A stretch of DNA of 64,000 nucleotides. Source: Umbilicaria muhlenbergii (Eukaryota > Ascomycota > Lecanoromycetes > Umbilicariales > Umbilicariaceae). The notes below the pieces were generated by a model that was not told the origin of the DNA, ran no database searches, and saw only the letters and a program-made list of their open reading frames with translations. Made by a program: the position numbers and the translations under genes. The stretch's first letter is position 1; each line of letters begins with the position of its first letter. Location: contig KK106982.1 in the NCBI GenBank assembly GCA_000611775.1, positions 5,040,391 to 5,104,390 on the forward strand. The letters are read 5' to 3'. Below are positions 34,432 to 46,217 of the stretch, one piece after another.

Positions 34432-36685
34432 TGTCAGGTTTATATTTAAACATTGAACTGAATATTGATCTGAATGATACTGAACTGAATGACTGAACAG
34501 GTTAACATCAAATGACTGAATAAATTAATGATGATTAAATTAATGAGCTTAACATGCACATAAAGATTTTAATCTTCATGCTTTTTCTTTTTTTTGCTTC
34601 TTAGATTAAAATTCTCTTCTGTAGCTAAATGTCAACTTGTTAAAACACATGCATTAATTTATAATCTGTATAATTTTAATATTATTTTAATCTCTTCTTT
34701 TATCCTCTGCTGCAAGGCATCCTGAATGAATTCTGAATCAAATTGAAATTGAATCTCAGAATCAAAACAAATGAATCAGAATTAAAATCAAAATCAGAAT
34801 TAAAATTAAAATCAGAATTAAAATTAAAATCAGAATTAAAATTAAAATCAGAATTAAAATTAAAATCAGAACTTAATCATGATGATTAAAGAAACTGATA
34901 ATGAAGTTTATTCATGAATCAAAGAGTCTTTATTAACTTTTATGAATAATGAATAATCCTTCACCTTGAATGAAAATCTGATCAATCAGATTTTAACAGC
35001 TTCAACTGCAGAGATCTTGATTAATTTTTTACAGAAACATTTCTTCAAAGTAATGATTACTCTCTGATAATTAATCATCAATCATGAGCAGTCTTTGAAT
35101 GAAATCAACACTGTTATAAAGGCTCATGAAGAAATACAAGTGAACTATGAATGAATAAAGGATAAAAATAAGAAACTGAAGAAGAAAGTTATTAAACAAG
35201 CTAATGTAATAACATATCTTGAATAAAAAATCACAGTCATAAGTACTCTCTGACCTGATTTTCCTTAACTCACAGTGAAAGAATTATTTAACTTCAGATT
35301 ATTAAAGCTTCCTGATTCATTAATGTTCTTCAATGATCATTCAAAATATGATGAATGAGTAGCAAAGATCAGAAATTATTTATTAACAATGAATGAATAA
35401 TACCTCACTGAACAGATGAAAATAATGTACATGAAAATAAAAGTTGAGAATGATTCTGCTAAGCACATAAGATCTTGAATGAATTCAGCATCTTGAACAG
35501 CTTGTTTAAATGTTATTAAACTGTTAAAACATCTGACCTGAATTTACAGAGACTCAGATTAAAAATGTACTGTCACTGATGAATTTTATAAACTTTATTA
35601 AGAATTCAAAGACTTCTCATTCTTCTGAGCTGATTTTCAGTGATATGTTACTGAACTGAATGAGTTCTCTGATTTATACTGAATAGGAGAACTTCTGAAC
35701 AAGGTGAATAATATCATTCAATGATAATTAAACACTGATGATGACAGATCTGAAGATGTTTATAAATTCATCAAGTGTTGTCAATGAATTGATCAGACCT
35801 TATAACTGCTTAATGCAAAGAAGATTATTAAATCTTAATTGAATTAAACACTTCTCTTCACAAGTTAAACTTATACAAGGACTGAACATTTTATTAAGAT
35901 CTTAAAATTAATTATCTGAATAATCACTGAGTCAGTCCCCTGAACACTAAACTGAATGTCACACTCAGACGCCGTCAAAGAACAATAAATGAAGAAAGAA
36001 TGTTGTTTTAAATGCAATGAACAGAAGCACCTTGCCTTAAACTGTTTAAACAAGAATAAAAAGAAAGAGACTTCAGCATTAAAATGCATGCAACAAATCA
36101 TATTTAATTCTGATTCTGATTTTAAATTAAATTCAGGAAAAGGCGTTCTTTTATTAAAGCTGCAATAAAAAACTATAATAATTTTCTTGTGATATCAGCA
36201 CTGATGATTAATGAAGATATTCTGTTCACTTAAACATCATTCAAAGCGGATTACAAGCTCACTTTGAATGAGGTTAAATTATAAATCAAGGCTTTACTTG
36301 ATATTGAGTCAACTGAATATGCATTCATTAATGCTAACCTGGCAAAAACTCTGATTGAATGATCTGAAATTAAAGCAGTATCACTGTCAAAGCCCTGAAC
36401 CTTACATGATTTTCAGAAAAAGACAGTGAGATGAGTTATTCATGTGATTTATTCAACATTAAAGGTCTGTGATCATTCTCAGTGACTCACTCTCATGATG
36501 ATTGTAGACATGAAAGATTCTGACATTATATTGAGATTTTCATGAATGAATCACACTCAGATTCTAATCAACCCTGTGAATCAGGTAGTGATTTTCTCAC
36601 TGAATGAATAAATCAACTGAACAAATGAATTGAACTGAATGAATGAATTGAACTGAACAAATGAACTGAACTGAAGAACTGAACA
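34432..36685 (+). mobile_element. Family C element, copy 2, 5' LTR to protease region (fossil)
   Basis: The 5' LTR spans 34432-34681 and starts TGTCAGGTTT. The leader contains an 18-base repeat (ATCAGAATTAAAATTAAA) at about 34783-34868. Gag about 35100-36100 has a zinc-knuckle-like stretch near 36000-36050. A protease-like region and the GAAT/GAACT-rich linker end at 36685, where IR-1 copy 3 begins. It matches 7559-9470 of copy 1. Old and broken. Confidence 0.8.
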
Positions 36686-37805
36686 CATCAGCAATTTAGC
36701 AAGTTAACTCTGAGTTAATTTTTAGCACCTTGAGCGCTCTGAGCTTCTGATCTCATGTCTCAGCTAACAGCTGCTCTTAGCACCCTCTGAGCGCTTTGAG
36801 CTCAACCTTAAATCTTGAGCGGAACATCAAAATTTTGTGATAAAAAAACAATTATTAAAACAATTGTTTAAACAAGTATACACACAGTGTTATAATAACA
36901 GTAAAACTTATAATAAGTAAACTTTTGCTAAAATTCACTTTTCTGCAATAAAAAATCATGATTTGTTGAGTCTGAAAGCACTGTATAAGTGTTGAGTTCT
37001 GAATATTTAAAGAACTTCAAGATTTTCACCACTTAAAAATTTACACACTTTAATAACTTTTGCACCTCAACAGATATGAAGAAACTTTCAATGCATAAAT
37101 TATAAAAAACAGTATTATCTATTAATGTTAAATTAAAAGTTTCTTCATAACTGCTATTGTTGTTAAGTTATATTTAATTCAAGTCTTCAATAGTGAAAAA
37201 TCTTTCAAAAAAAGTCACATACTTTGAATAACTATTGCGCTTTTATACTTATAATATAACTTTCAGTCTATAAGTTGTAGAGAATAAGCTGTTTAAGAGT
37301 TTTCTTATACAAACTTTCTTTTTATGTGTTGTTGTTGTTGAGTTATTCAAAAAGTCATTAAAAGTCTATTTATTAATATTGTGATTTTCATCACTGAAAG
37401 TTTAAAATCAATGTAACTTTTTAACAACAACAGTTATAAAAAAACTTCAAGTTATAAAACTGTTTAATAGCTTCTTCTCTACAACTTATAAACTAAAAGT
37501 TATATCATAAGTATAAAAGCGCAATAGTTATTCAATATGCTAATATATTTATAATTAGTTAAAAGTTTTTTAATTCATAACTATTGCAAATTAAAACTTA
37601 TGAAGAAATCTTTAGTTTGTAAAGTGTACAGAATAAAGATATCTAAAACTTTTCAATAAAAAGTTTCTTATTATTCATGAAGGTATAATAGTTATTTAAA
37701 GTGTAAGATTTATATGAGCTCATTTACTGCTCAGAGAGTGCTCTGAGCGCATAAAGTACTACTAACTAAAACCTTATTTTTGAGCGGGCTGTCAAGTTGC
37801 GGATG
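36686..37805 (-). mobile_element. IR-1, copy 3, inverted (1120 bp)
   Basis: The same element as copy 1 and the same length, in the opposite orientation (starts CATCAGCAATTTAGCAAG, ends AAGTTGCGGATG). It lies exactly between a family C fragment and the Crypton gene. Differences from copy 1 include GG/GA and CCG/CTG alternatives consistent with mutation at CpC and CpG. Confidence 0.75.
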
Positions 37806-40394
37806 TGAAGGACCAGAAGCAGCTTACAGATCAACAGCAGCATGAAAATTATAAAAATCAAAGATTAAAGATGCTCCTCAACAGTTATTCAGACCTGAAG
37901 TTGATCATGATATGTGAGGACTTGCTGAAGCAGCTGTTAAAGTGCTTCATGTATCTTCAGACTCACCTTGACGTCCTCATCAGTCATTACTACTTGATCA
38001 GAAGAGAAATATGCTGTGATGCTGATCTTGCAGACTTTTACCTTATCACATTTAATTAAAGACAAAGTCTCACCTCCTGTCAAGCTGCTGTGCTTATTAT
38101 GTGCAATGACAAGATCAACAAGAACAGCTGAGTTGAGCATATGAAAATCATTCAGCATAAGAATGTTCTCATCTGTTCTGTTGAGACTTTAACTCAATAC
38201 CTCTTCTTCTGTTGACATCAGACTGATGAGGAATTCTTGTCATTTTGAAATCATCAGTGATATGATTTAAAGCTACTTATGAGTCAAGATCCTGTTTATG
38301 TCATGAAGTATCACATGCAGCTGAATCAGATCAATCAGCTGTTTAAGTGCTGTGACATTGCATCATCAAAGAAGATACATGCAATGCGTGTTTTCACACT
38401 GAACATTAAGCATTTGAATGAAACAACTGAGGAGGATGTGAGTTTCACTTCTCTTTTTCATTTTATATGTTTCAGGTTTAACCTCTTGATTGAGATATCT
38501 CTACTGTTTTCATTCTTGCTTTTCAGTTGAGAGGTTAATGTTAAATTTTGATCATGCAGTTTTTTATGATGATGAGTTCCCCTTCTTCTTCTTGACTTCA
38601 TGACTGACAGGCCTTCTAGCATATCATACACATTAATCAGAAGTCACTTTGCATAAAGAACAGAGTCAGACTGAATTTTTGAAAGCCTCAAGTTGAAGAG
38701 ACACATCAGCTCTGAATTTCTGAGATTAAAATCTTGACTTTGTTTTAAAACTGTCAAGGCTGAATCTCTTAAAGAGCTTGAAAGCTTACTGTAAATCACC
38801 TTCAACATTAAAGTTTGAGCTCAATCAGACAAGGTTGAACAGAGGAACAAGGCTAATGAGAAGAGACCTCTGAAATATTAAAGAAGATAAGCACTTCATC
38901 TTCCTCTTTCATGATGAAGTACTTATTTACTGTGTTTTCAGAAAGACTTATTTCTTGTCTCTGAAGTCACTTCACAGCCTGTTCAAACATGATTTAAATT
39001 TTTAAAAGCCTTCACTCCTTTGCTGCTTGTTTTGAACTTTTCATTAAGTACTCATTCATCTCTCCCTGCATGTTAAAAATTCAGACTGAACACTACAGCT
39101 CTTAAACTAACACACATAACAAATTTATATGTGCACAACAAAAGTCACATTGACTGCTGAGTTCAACTACAAAGCTCTTTAAAAGCGTCATCCTTTATGA
39201 ATCTTTTCAGCAGTGAGCAGACTTTTTTCACTTTTCAAAGTTCTGCATGAGTTTCAGTGTGTCATTGTCTGAGTCTTGTTTTTACATTGTCTTTCATATG
39301 TTTCAGGTTCTTTCTAGCTAATTATTGCATAAATTTAATGAGCAGGTGACTGAGACTTTTTCATCATGATTAAAGTATATTTAACAGCCTTGCTCTACAG
39401 TTACATTCATGAGGCAGCTGAATTCTGATTAAAAGATAATTATCATCTTAAAAGAGCACAGGTGACTTCATCAAAAGCTTTGTTATGCTTAATCTGATTA
39501 AAAGTTAATACATGACTGAAGCACTTCCACCTTCATACAGCCTGAAACATCAGCTATCAAAAGAGAGATGTTGATGAAAGTGATTTAACTGCTTAAGATT
39601 TTCTTCACCTGTTGAAGTCTCTGCAACTCATCTTGCAGATTAAATTCCCTGATCATTCTCTCTTCACTGCTGAGATTTTTCAGCATTCAGCATGAAAGAA
39701 CTTTGCTGATGCTGTTGTAACTGCAAAGCAGACTGAAGAGGAGTCTGTGAATGTTTAAATTCAGTGAGTAATATCTTTACTCACTGATCAGATAAGCCTG
39801 CTCAGCCAGACCTTTATGATGAATCAGAATGTTAATTTTAATCAGATGAATGAAGTGATCAAGCAGATATTAAATTATCAGTGAGATTAAATAAAAGAAA
39901 GAGTTACTTTATATATTTATTCATTTCATTAAACTTCTTCTTCTTCTTCTTCTCAAGTTCTGACTTCACTGTCACTGTCTGTGAGTGATGCTTCAGAAAT
40001 TGAGTCAGATTTGATGTCTGCACTCTTTAAGTCATCATCTTCTTTAATAATGAAGATTAATTAAACTCCTCTTCATCATTCTGCTGCTGCAGTGTCTCAG
40101 GCCTCATTCACTCATTAAATGAGTGCTCATATCAACACTGTGAAGGACTTGTGACAGGAGTGAAAGATAAATGTGAACTCTGAATCAATAATTAAGTGAT
40201 TAAAAAAGACATACAGCTTGTTCTGATAACTCATTAATAAAACATGAACCTGATTTAGCTGATGAAAGATTATAATTAATGAAATAATCATCAAGGCACC
40301 TTACAGAACTGATGAAGTAAACAGTGTTATTAAAAACTTAAAGGCTTTTTGAGTTTCATTAAAGTGTAAGTCATTAAATTAACTTTCAAATTAC
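37806..40394 (+). pseudogene. Crypton-type tyrosine recombinase with GCR1_C-like domain, decayed
   Basis: Cryptons are DNA transposons moved by a tyrosine recombinase. The first open stretch (37805-38056) contains HYYLIRREICCDADLADFYL, like the conserved LLRGE...DL block of the fungal Crypton/CBF3-subunit-like family. A second (38279-38437) contains DPVYVMKYHMQLNQINQLFK and SSKKIHAMR, where HAMR (38378-38389) fits the catalytic HxxR. An intron at 38438-38526 separates it from QLRG. Near 40138-40390 pieces such as VKDL, KKTYSLF and APYRTDEVNSVIKNLKAF resemble a GCR1_C DNA-binding domain, the usual C-terminus of fungal Cryptons. Stops, often TGA where Trp or Arg is expected, interrupt it. The true start is unclear because IR-1 abuts upstream, and the catalytic Tyr was not located. 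Confidence 0.75.
38438..38526 (+). other. Intron in the Crypton gene
   Basis: It starts GTGAGTTTCAC, has a pyrimidine-rich body and ends TTGCTTTTCAG (89 bases). Removing it joins ...LNETTEED to QLRG, the expected order in this recombinase family. Confidence 0.7.
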
Positions 40395-41399
40395 CTGAAA
40401 GACTTGAGGAAGTCTTCACAGCACATTTAATTATTATATGCTTCAAGTCTGACTCTGTCTTTCCTTTCATAATTAATGAGGAAGTTAATTTTATGACAGG
40501 TTTTCTTTCACTCCCTCTTAAACATTCACATCAATCTGAATCACTCACAACTTTCAGGTCATTCAAAGGGTTCTAATAATTAAAGCTGAGGCAGGTTTGC
40601 ACTGATGAAGATGTTTTAATCATGAATGACTCAGTGAGTTCTGTTTTAAGTGCACTGTTTTATCATTTCTTGCAATATACTTTTCAGTGTTTTCATGTGT
40701 TCAAGGCTCCTGTCATCAGAGATTATAATTCAATATATACTTCATTTTGCCTGAACATCTCATGTCTTTACTGTGATGTGTATAATTGTACTGATCATGT
40801 TTCTTCATCAGCCAGGAAAAAAATTAACTCACTGTAATTACTTAAAGCATGAGCTTGCTGACTGACTAAGCAGAAAAGAAGTCAGCAGCAACATGATGAA
40901 AATTCATGTATAAACTTCTTTATTACACAAGGCGTCAAGCGCATCATCATGCATGTGCATGCATGAGCATGCAGTTTCAGAATAGTGCTTTTAATATTCA
41001 ATTATAAAATTTCTATATAAATCTTGTACAAACTGCATTGATTGATAGTCATTTATGATTATACATGCTTTTCACATGTGATGTTGCTGTTTCTGAAGGC
41101 GCTGTTGTTACTGATTTTAAAATAAACAGTTTCAGCTGTTTTTATATCAGTGTTTCACTGCCTTTGATCACTTTTATAATTATTATTACTGTTATGATCC
41201 TGTCTTCTTTCTTTCTTTCTTCATTAATTATGTCTTGAGCTCATACACCCTCTGAATGTGCTGCAGAATGTTGATTAAAAGAAGTAAATTTTCACTGAGT
41301 TTGTTGTTTTTTGAATCATTTTGATTCAAAGTCTTTTTCTATTGATGATTATATTTCAATTGTGATTATGTTCTCACTGCACTTTCACTTCCTCATCTC

Positions 41400-42070
41400 T
41401 GATGAGACTCTTCACTTAAACAGTCTTTACTGCTGAACTGCCTTCTTTGCAGTTGACTTGTCTTCACAGTGAAATCTTCTCTTTTTTCACTGCTGTTGTT
41501 GAACTCTTTACATGACTGAACGCCTCTGAACTTTCTACATGACTGAACATCTTCACAGTTGAACTTCTTCACAGTTAAACATCTTCACATTTGATCTGTC
41601 TTCACAGTGAAACTCTCTCCTTCTTCACTGTCACTGCTGAACTTTTTACGTGGCTGAACACCTCTGCAGTTGAACTTTTTATAATTAAACACCTTCATGC
41701 TTGATCTGTTTTCACAGTTGAACTCTCTTCACAGTTGAATCTTCTTCACAGTTGAACTCCTTCACAGCTGATTCTCTTCACAGTTGAATTATTCACTTTC
41801 ATGATTAACTCACCTGCTGACTGACCTGCTTACATGACTGAATGCTTTTGAACTCTCTACATGATTGAACACCTCTGCAGTTAAACTTCTTTACAGTTAA
41901 ACACCTCTGCACTTGATCTGCTTTTACAATGAAACCCTCTCTCTCTCTGCTGTCATCACTGAACTCTTTACATGACTGAACACCTTCACAGTTGATTCTC
42001 TTCAAAGCTGAATTACTCATCTTCATGATTAACTCATCTGCTGATCAGCCTGTTTACTCAGTTGAATCAT
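41400..42070. repeat. Complex minisatellite (TTCACAGTTGAA-type)
   Basis: Short words (CTTCACAGTTGAACT, GAACTCTTTACATGACTGAA, CTCTTCACAGTTGAAT) recur many times. A longer block from the CACTGCTG...TTTACATGACTGAACACCT part to CATGATTAACTCACCTGCTG recurs at about 41627-41820 and 41958-42050. The minus-strand frame at 41805-42026 is a by-product. Confidence 0.7.
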
Positions 42071-42179
42071 TCATTTTTTCATTTACATGCTTTTCACACC
42101 TGCCTTTACTTTATTAAAATAGGTTCTTATGATTTTTTATATTATTGAGGTTTAAAATTTATTATATCTGTAAGTTTCT

Positions 42180-42350
42180 GTTTAATCAATTGTGATTTTA
42201 AATTTTGTAACTTTTTTTTTCTTTCATCACGCCCTCTTCTTCTTTTTTCTTTCATCATGTTTTTTTTTCTCTTCTTTCATCACATTCTCCTCTTCTCTTT
42301 TTTTCATCATGTTTTTTAACCTCTTCTCCCTCTTCCTGTTTTACTTTTCA
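42180..42350. repeat. Pyrimidine-rich tandem tract
   Basis: CTTCTTTCATCAYG followed by T/C runs repeats four to five times with variable spacing of about 30-40 bases. One strand is almost purely C/T. No function is visible. Confidence 0.7.
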
Positions 42351-42524
42351 CAGTCATTTTGAGCTCATTTCTTGTCTGATTAAGCTGATTTTAATGCACA
42401 TGACATAACTTTATACAGTGAATTTATTTCTGAAGTCAGAAGTCAAAATTAACAGAGTTTAAGATTTAATATCAGATGTCATCTGATTAAGTCTGTTTTA
42501 AGCCTTATATCAAAAACATTCCCT

Positions 42525-42800
42525 GTTTCAACCTCAGGCCTTCATCATATCACTGAAGATTTCAACAGCTGACAGGCAATGTTAGTAGTTATAATAAGCA
42601 GATGAGACTTCTCAAATAAGTAATTCTGAGCTCACTTTTGATATGATATACAGTCTTCAACTGTATAATAAATATTATTATTTATAATATCAAAAGTGAG
42701 CTTAAAATTATCTATTTGAGAAGTCTCATCTGTTTATTATAACTACTAACATTGCCTGTCAGCTGTTGAAATCTTCAGTGATGTAATAGAGGCCTGAAAC
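42525..42800. repeat. Near-perfect 276-bp palindrome
   Basis: The left arm (42525-42644, starting GTTTCAACCTCAGGCC) is the inverted copy of the right arm (42687-42800, ending GGCCTGAAAC), with a loop of about 42 bases. Most arm mismatches are C/T or G/A. In RNA it would form a long hairpin. It could be a fold-back type miniature transposon or an inverted duplication. No target duplication is obvious. Confidence 0.85.
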
Positions 42801-43473
42801 AACTTTATATGCTGTTCTTGATGAATCAGCTTGGTTGTCAAAGGAGGAAGTGTGTCAGGTTTATATAAAATATCAGTATGAAACTGACGTCAATCAAGCA
42901 ACTTGACAGAGGCAAGTTATGAGGTGAAATTTCAAGTGACTTAAAGATGAAGAAGAAGAAAATTGAGAGAGAGGATGAAAAAGTGAAAGAAGAAGCAGAA
43001 AGCACTCATGAAAGAAAAATCAAAATGAGAAGTGAAGAGAGAGTGAGAGAGGTGATCATCAAGAGTCTGCAAAAAAGAAGAGGAGGAGCAGGAGGTGTAA
43101 AGAAAGAAGAAGAAAAAGAAGAAGTTTAATCACTTAAAATAATCTGTAGTATATCAACATCAATTATCACCTGATCTTATTCATACTTTGAGGCCTTCAA
43201 TTGATTCATATAAAGCTTTTAAATTCAAATTTTTAAACCTGTAACAGTCATGCTGACATTGCATGACAGTTCACTAGTAAGGCTACAGGACTGCATATAT
43301 ACTTCATGTAAAAAAAAATTCATAACTCAGTCAATTTTGCACCAATTCAAGTGAATCAAAGATGAAGTGTAATGATTATATTGCTATGAAGTTGTTTCAC
43401 GCCTCAGAATTAAATTGTGATGTTGAGGTGATGATGTCAGTGATCACCTACTGCCTCAGCAGCTTATTGTCAG
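42801..43473. other. Unassigned segment with a Lys/Glu-rich frame
   Basis: A 60-codon frame at 42947-43129 encodes only charged residues of KKEEEKEEV type and comes from a purine-rich tract. I do not count it as a gene. The remainder shows no repeat match that I could find in the window. Confidence 0.5.
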
Positions 43474-43482
43474 GCGTAATCA

Positions 43483-43906
43483 CCTTAACAGTGTATTCAT
43501 GTAATAATGCATCAAAATTCACCCCCAGATAAGTCCTTCATAACAGCTTTCAAAGTGACTTTTAAAACAACTTTCAAAATGACTTCAATGACAGCCTCAA
43601 AAAACAGCTTTCAAAGTGACTTTCAAAATGACTTTCAAAATGACTTTCAAAATGACTTCAATGACGGCCTCAAAAAATGACCTTGAAAATGACTTAAGAA
43701 GGCACCTTTTGAACTGACTTTCTTGACTATCATAAAGACTATCATAACTATTTGTATGTACTGAGTTAACTCAGAATTTTCTGAGTTTGAATTAAATGGG
43801 TTGAGTTTTTTCTGAGTTGAGTTTTGACATGTATAACCCACCTCAAAACTCAACTCAAACTCAACTCAAACTCAAACCCACTGGGTAAAACTCAACTCAT
43901 GGTACA
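43483..43906. mobile_element. Possible small hAT-like element with 9-base flanking duplication
   Basis: GCGTAATCA occurs at 43474-43482 and 43907-43915, flanking a 424-base segment. A nine-base match containing CpG is unlikely by chance in this CpG-poor region. Inside, 43550-43700 repeats GACTTTCAAAAT/GCCTCAAAAAA words related to the 37-base minisatellite of the small hAT. The right part is rich in CTCAAACTCAACT and ends CTCATGGTACA. Terminal inverted repeats are not convincing, so this call is tentative. Confidence 0.4.
43550..43700. repeat. Minisatellite related to the small hAT repeat
   Basis: Units of about 12-18 bases (ACTTTCAAAATG) are mixed with TTCAATGACGGCCTCAAAAA phrases. The latter are the inverted form of the 37-base unit at 10894-11140, with CpG and CpC sites changed. 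Confidence 0.7.
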
Positions 43907-43915
43907 GCGTAATCA

Positions 43916-44040
43916 AGAGATTAACTTTAAGAAGTCATTAAGTGATGAGTAAAACTACATATGTGAATGTTGCAGAATTAGTTGAACACGCTAGACTCAA
44001 TCAGAAGTTAATGTAAATTGCTTAATTTTATCATGCTTTT
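43916..44040 (+). mobile_element. Family A-associated fragment (fossil)
   Basis: It matches the inverted sequence of 32823-32935, the right end of the second family A copy. It is cut by the G LTR remnant on the right. Confidence 0.5.
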
Positions 44041-45506
44041 AACAATTATGATAAATGTTGTAGATCAATCTTTTATATACTGATTACTCAGTACCTTCAG
44101 GTGAACAATCATGTCAAAAGCATAAAACATGATGACATTAACACTTTAATTTCATCAGATCAGTAAAACAATTAATAATTAAACTGAGATAAACTCTTTA
44201 ATTAACAGATTTATATTATCAGTTGTTGATACTTCTACTTCTGACATCATTGATGACAATGATAAACATATTGCTGCAGGTAATTTTAATGACATTATTA
44301 ATAATCTTGAGACAATCACTGCTCACAATCAAGAAGTCATTGAGCATCAGTGATTATAATTACAACATATATGATAAGAAATTGAGTTTAAAAATAATGA
44401 AAGAAAGCTTTAAGAGCTTAATTAATATCTGTAAGAAAGTTCTTCAATTACAATAAACTCAAGAAACAACACAGGTTCATTATATAAATTATAATGTTAA
44501 ATTATAACAGACATCACACCTCTCTCTTTTCAACATCTTGTAAAGTCATGAGAGCTTTATCTTTATGCAGGAAGCATCAAAATCATGAGATGAAAACTTT
44601 AAAAATACTTAAATGAAATTAATCAAAATTAGGAGCTGATGTCAGAGCAATTTTCTATTAAATGAAATTTCATCATTTAAGCAGGCACCTACTTAAAGAA
44701 AACAGTCATGAGAAACTGATAAAAGCAGAAGAAGCAACATGATCACATTTAAATCATTTATAATAATTACTTAAAGATGCTGAAGAAGAACTTATCTCTC
44801 AATAAAGATATAAATGAATAAAATATCATTATTTTTAATGCAGTTAAACTTTATAATCATAATATAATCACCTCTTGATATGACAGATTATTAAAACTCT
44901 ACTACTTTCTTTTAACTTCACACAAGGAAATCAGTGAAATACTCATTCAAGATCATTAATGATTAAGACTTTTACATCATGTTTTAACTGAATTATAACA
45001 TTGAGATTTGATGTAGATTGCAAGATAATCAGTGCAGGAAATCTTAACACATCTTGATGTTATTATTGATCATAAACCCTTTTGAAGCTGCTCAGACACT
45101 AAAAAGGATCATTAAAACAAAACTAATAACAACAACAAAAGTATGACACAGACATCATATTATAACAGAAAGAAATTCCTCACTGAATAATAAACAACAC
45201 ATAATTAATTCAATCATGAAAGAGGAAACAATTCATGAAGCTTTTATTAAAAAAGTAACTGCAATTAAAGTCAAAACCTTAATCACTTATTAATCATTAA
45301 AAAATAATTATGATAATGACACAAACATTCACAACTTCCTCATCTTGATATGAAGACTTTGTTTCAAAAAATGAAGTGAATGCATAAAAAGCAGCAAGCC
45401 TCTGTATTAAGTGTGAAGTCATCAATCATTAAACAAATGAATGTATGACAGGATGATTAACAGCAGTCATTATTATAATTAATGCAAATAAACAAATCAC
45501 AGTTAA

Positions 45507-46217
45507 TAAAGCAGTCAAATAAGGAGCTTTAAACTCAGAAAATGCAGTTATTAATGCAGACTCAAGATATATTTCTTTAACTTATATCAAAAAAAATATT
45601 GAGGAAATTGCTAAAAAAGAATGATTAATAAAATAACAAAATGCAAATCAAGGTCAATAATATAAAACATATGCTACAAGACCTGACTTAATTATAAAGT
45701 TAAAAGAATTATACAAATGTGAAAGATTAACCTTTACAACATTTACACAATTAAAATTAAGACACAGCTATTTTAAATCATATTTTTACAAATTATCTAC
45801 ATATGAAAATAATCAATGTTTTCAGTGTAAGATAAAACAGTCATCAGAGCATTTACTGTTAAATTGCAGGCAGTATAAACAAGAGCAGCAGGAGCTGAAA
45901 CAGAAAATATAAAAAGTAAAGTTCACATAATTAACATTACAGTCACTACTTTGTACAAAGGAAAGAATTAAAAATACTTTAATATTTTTAAAACACACAA
46001 AAATAACTACATGAAAGTGACTTTTAAGGGAGGTTGAGGATGAAAATCAGGAAGTAAAGTAAGAAGATATTCAAAAAAAACATTTAAAAATGTGCAATTC
46101 TGACATCAATAACAGTCACAAAAGAAATTGATAAAACAAGTTGACTTAAGATAATAAATACCTCACATATGTAAACTACACAGTGTCATAATCTTAAACT
46201 GCATACACTTAATGAAG
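45507..46217 (+). mobile_element. 5'-truncated LINE tail (Tad-like)
   Basis: The insert is flanked by similar 20-22-base sequences (AAATAAACAAATCACAGTTA at 45486-45505 and AAATAAAAAAACTCACAGTT at about 46218-46237), as expected of LINE target duplications. An open stretch at 45661-45912 reads YKTYATRPDLIIKLKELYKC, then SYFKSYFYKLS, then CFQCKIKQSSEHLLLNC. That Cys/His pattern is typical of the C-terminus of Tad-type fungal LINE reverse transcriptases. The reverse transcriptase domain is missing, a common result of incomplete target-primed insertion. It lies in family G and is therefore younger. Confidence 0.75.

Larger units (their letters stand above)
40395..42524. other. Unassigned repeat-rich segment after the Crypton
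   Basis: It may include the 3' end of the Crypton. A 71-codon frame at 40622-40837 has no recognisable domain and is probably chance. Two repetitive zones are listed separately (41400-42070 and 42180-42350). Near 40930-40970 there is a run of alternating GCATGC/ATGCAT words. I see no convincing gene. Confidence 0.5.

Noticed and set aside
42947-43129. A Lys/Glu-rich 60-codon frame
   Set aside because: It comes from a purine-rich tract and has no domain or repeat partner.
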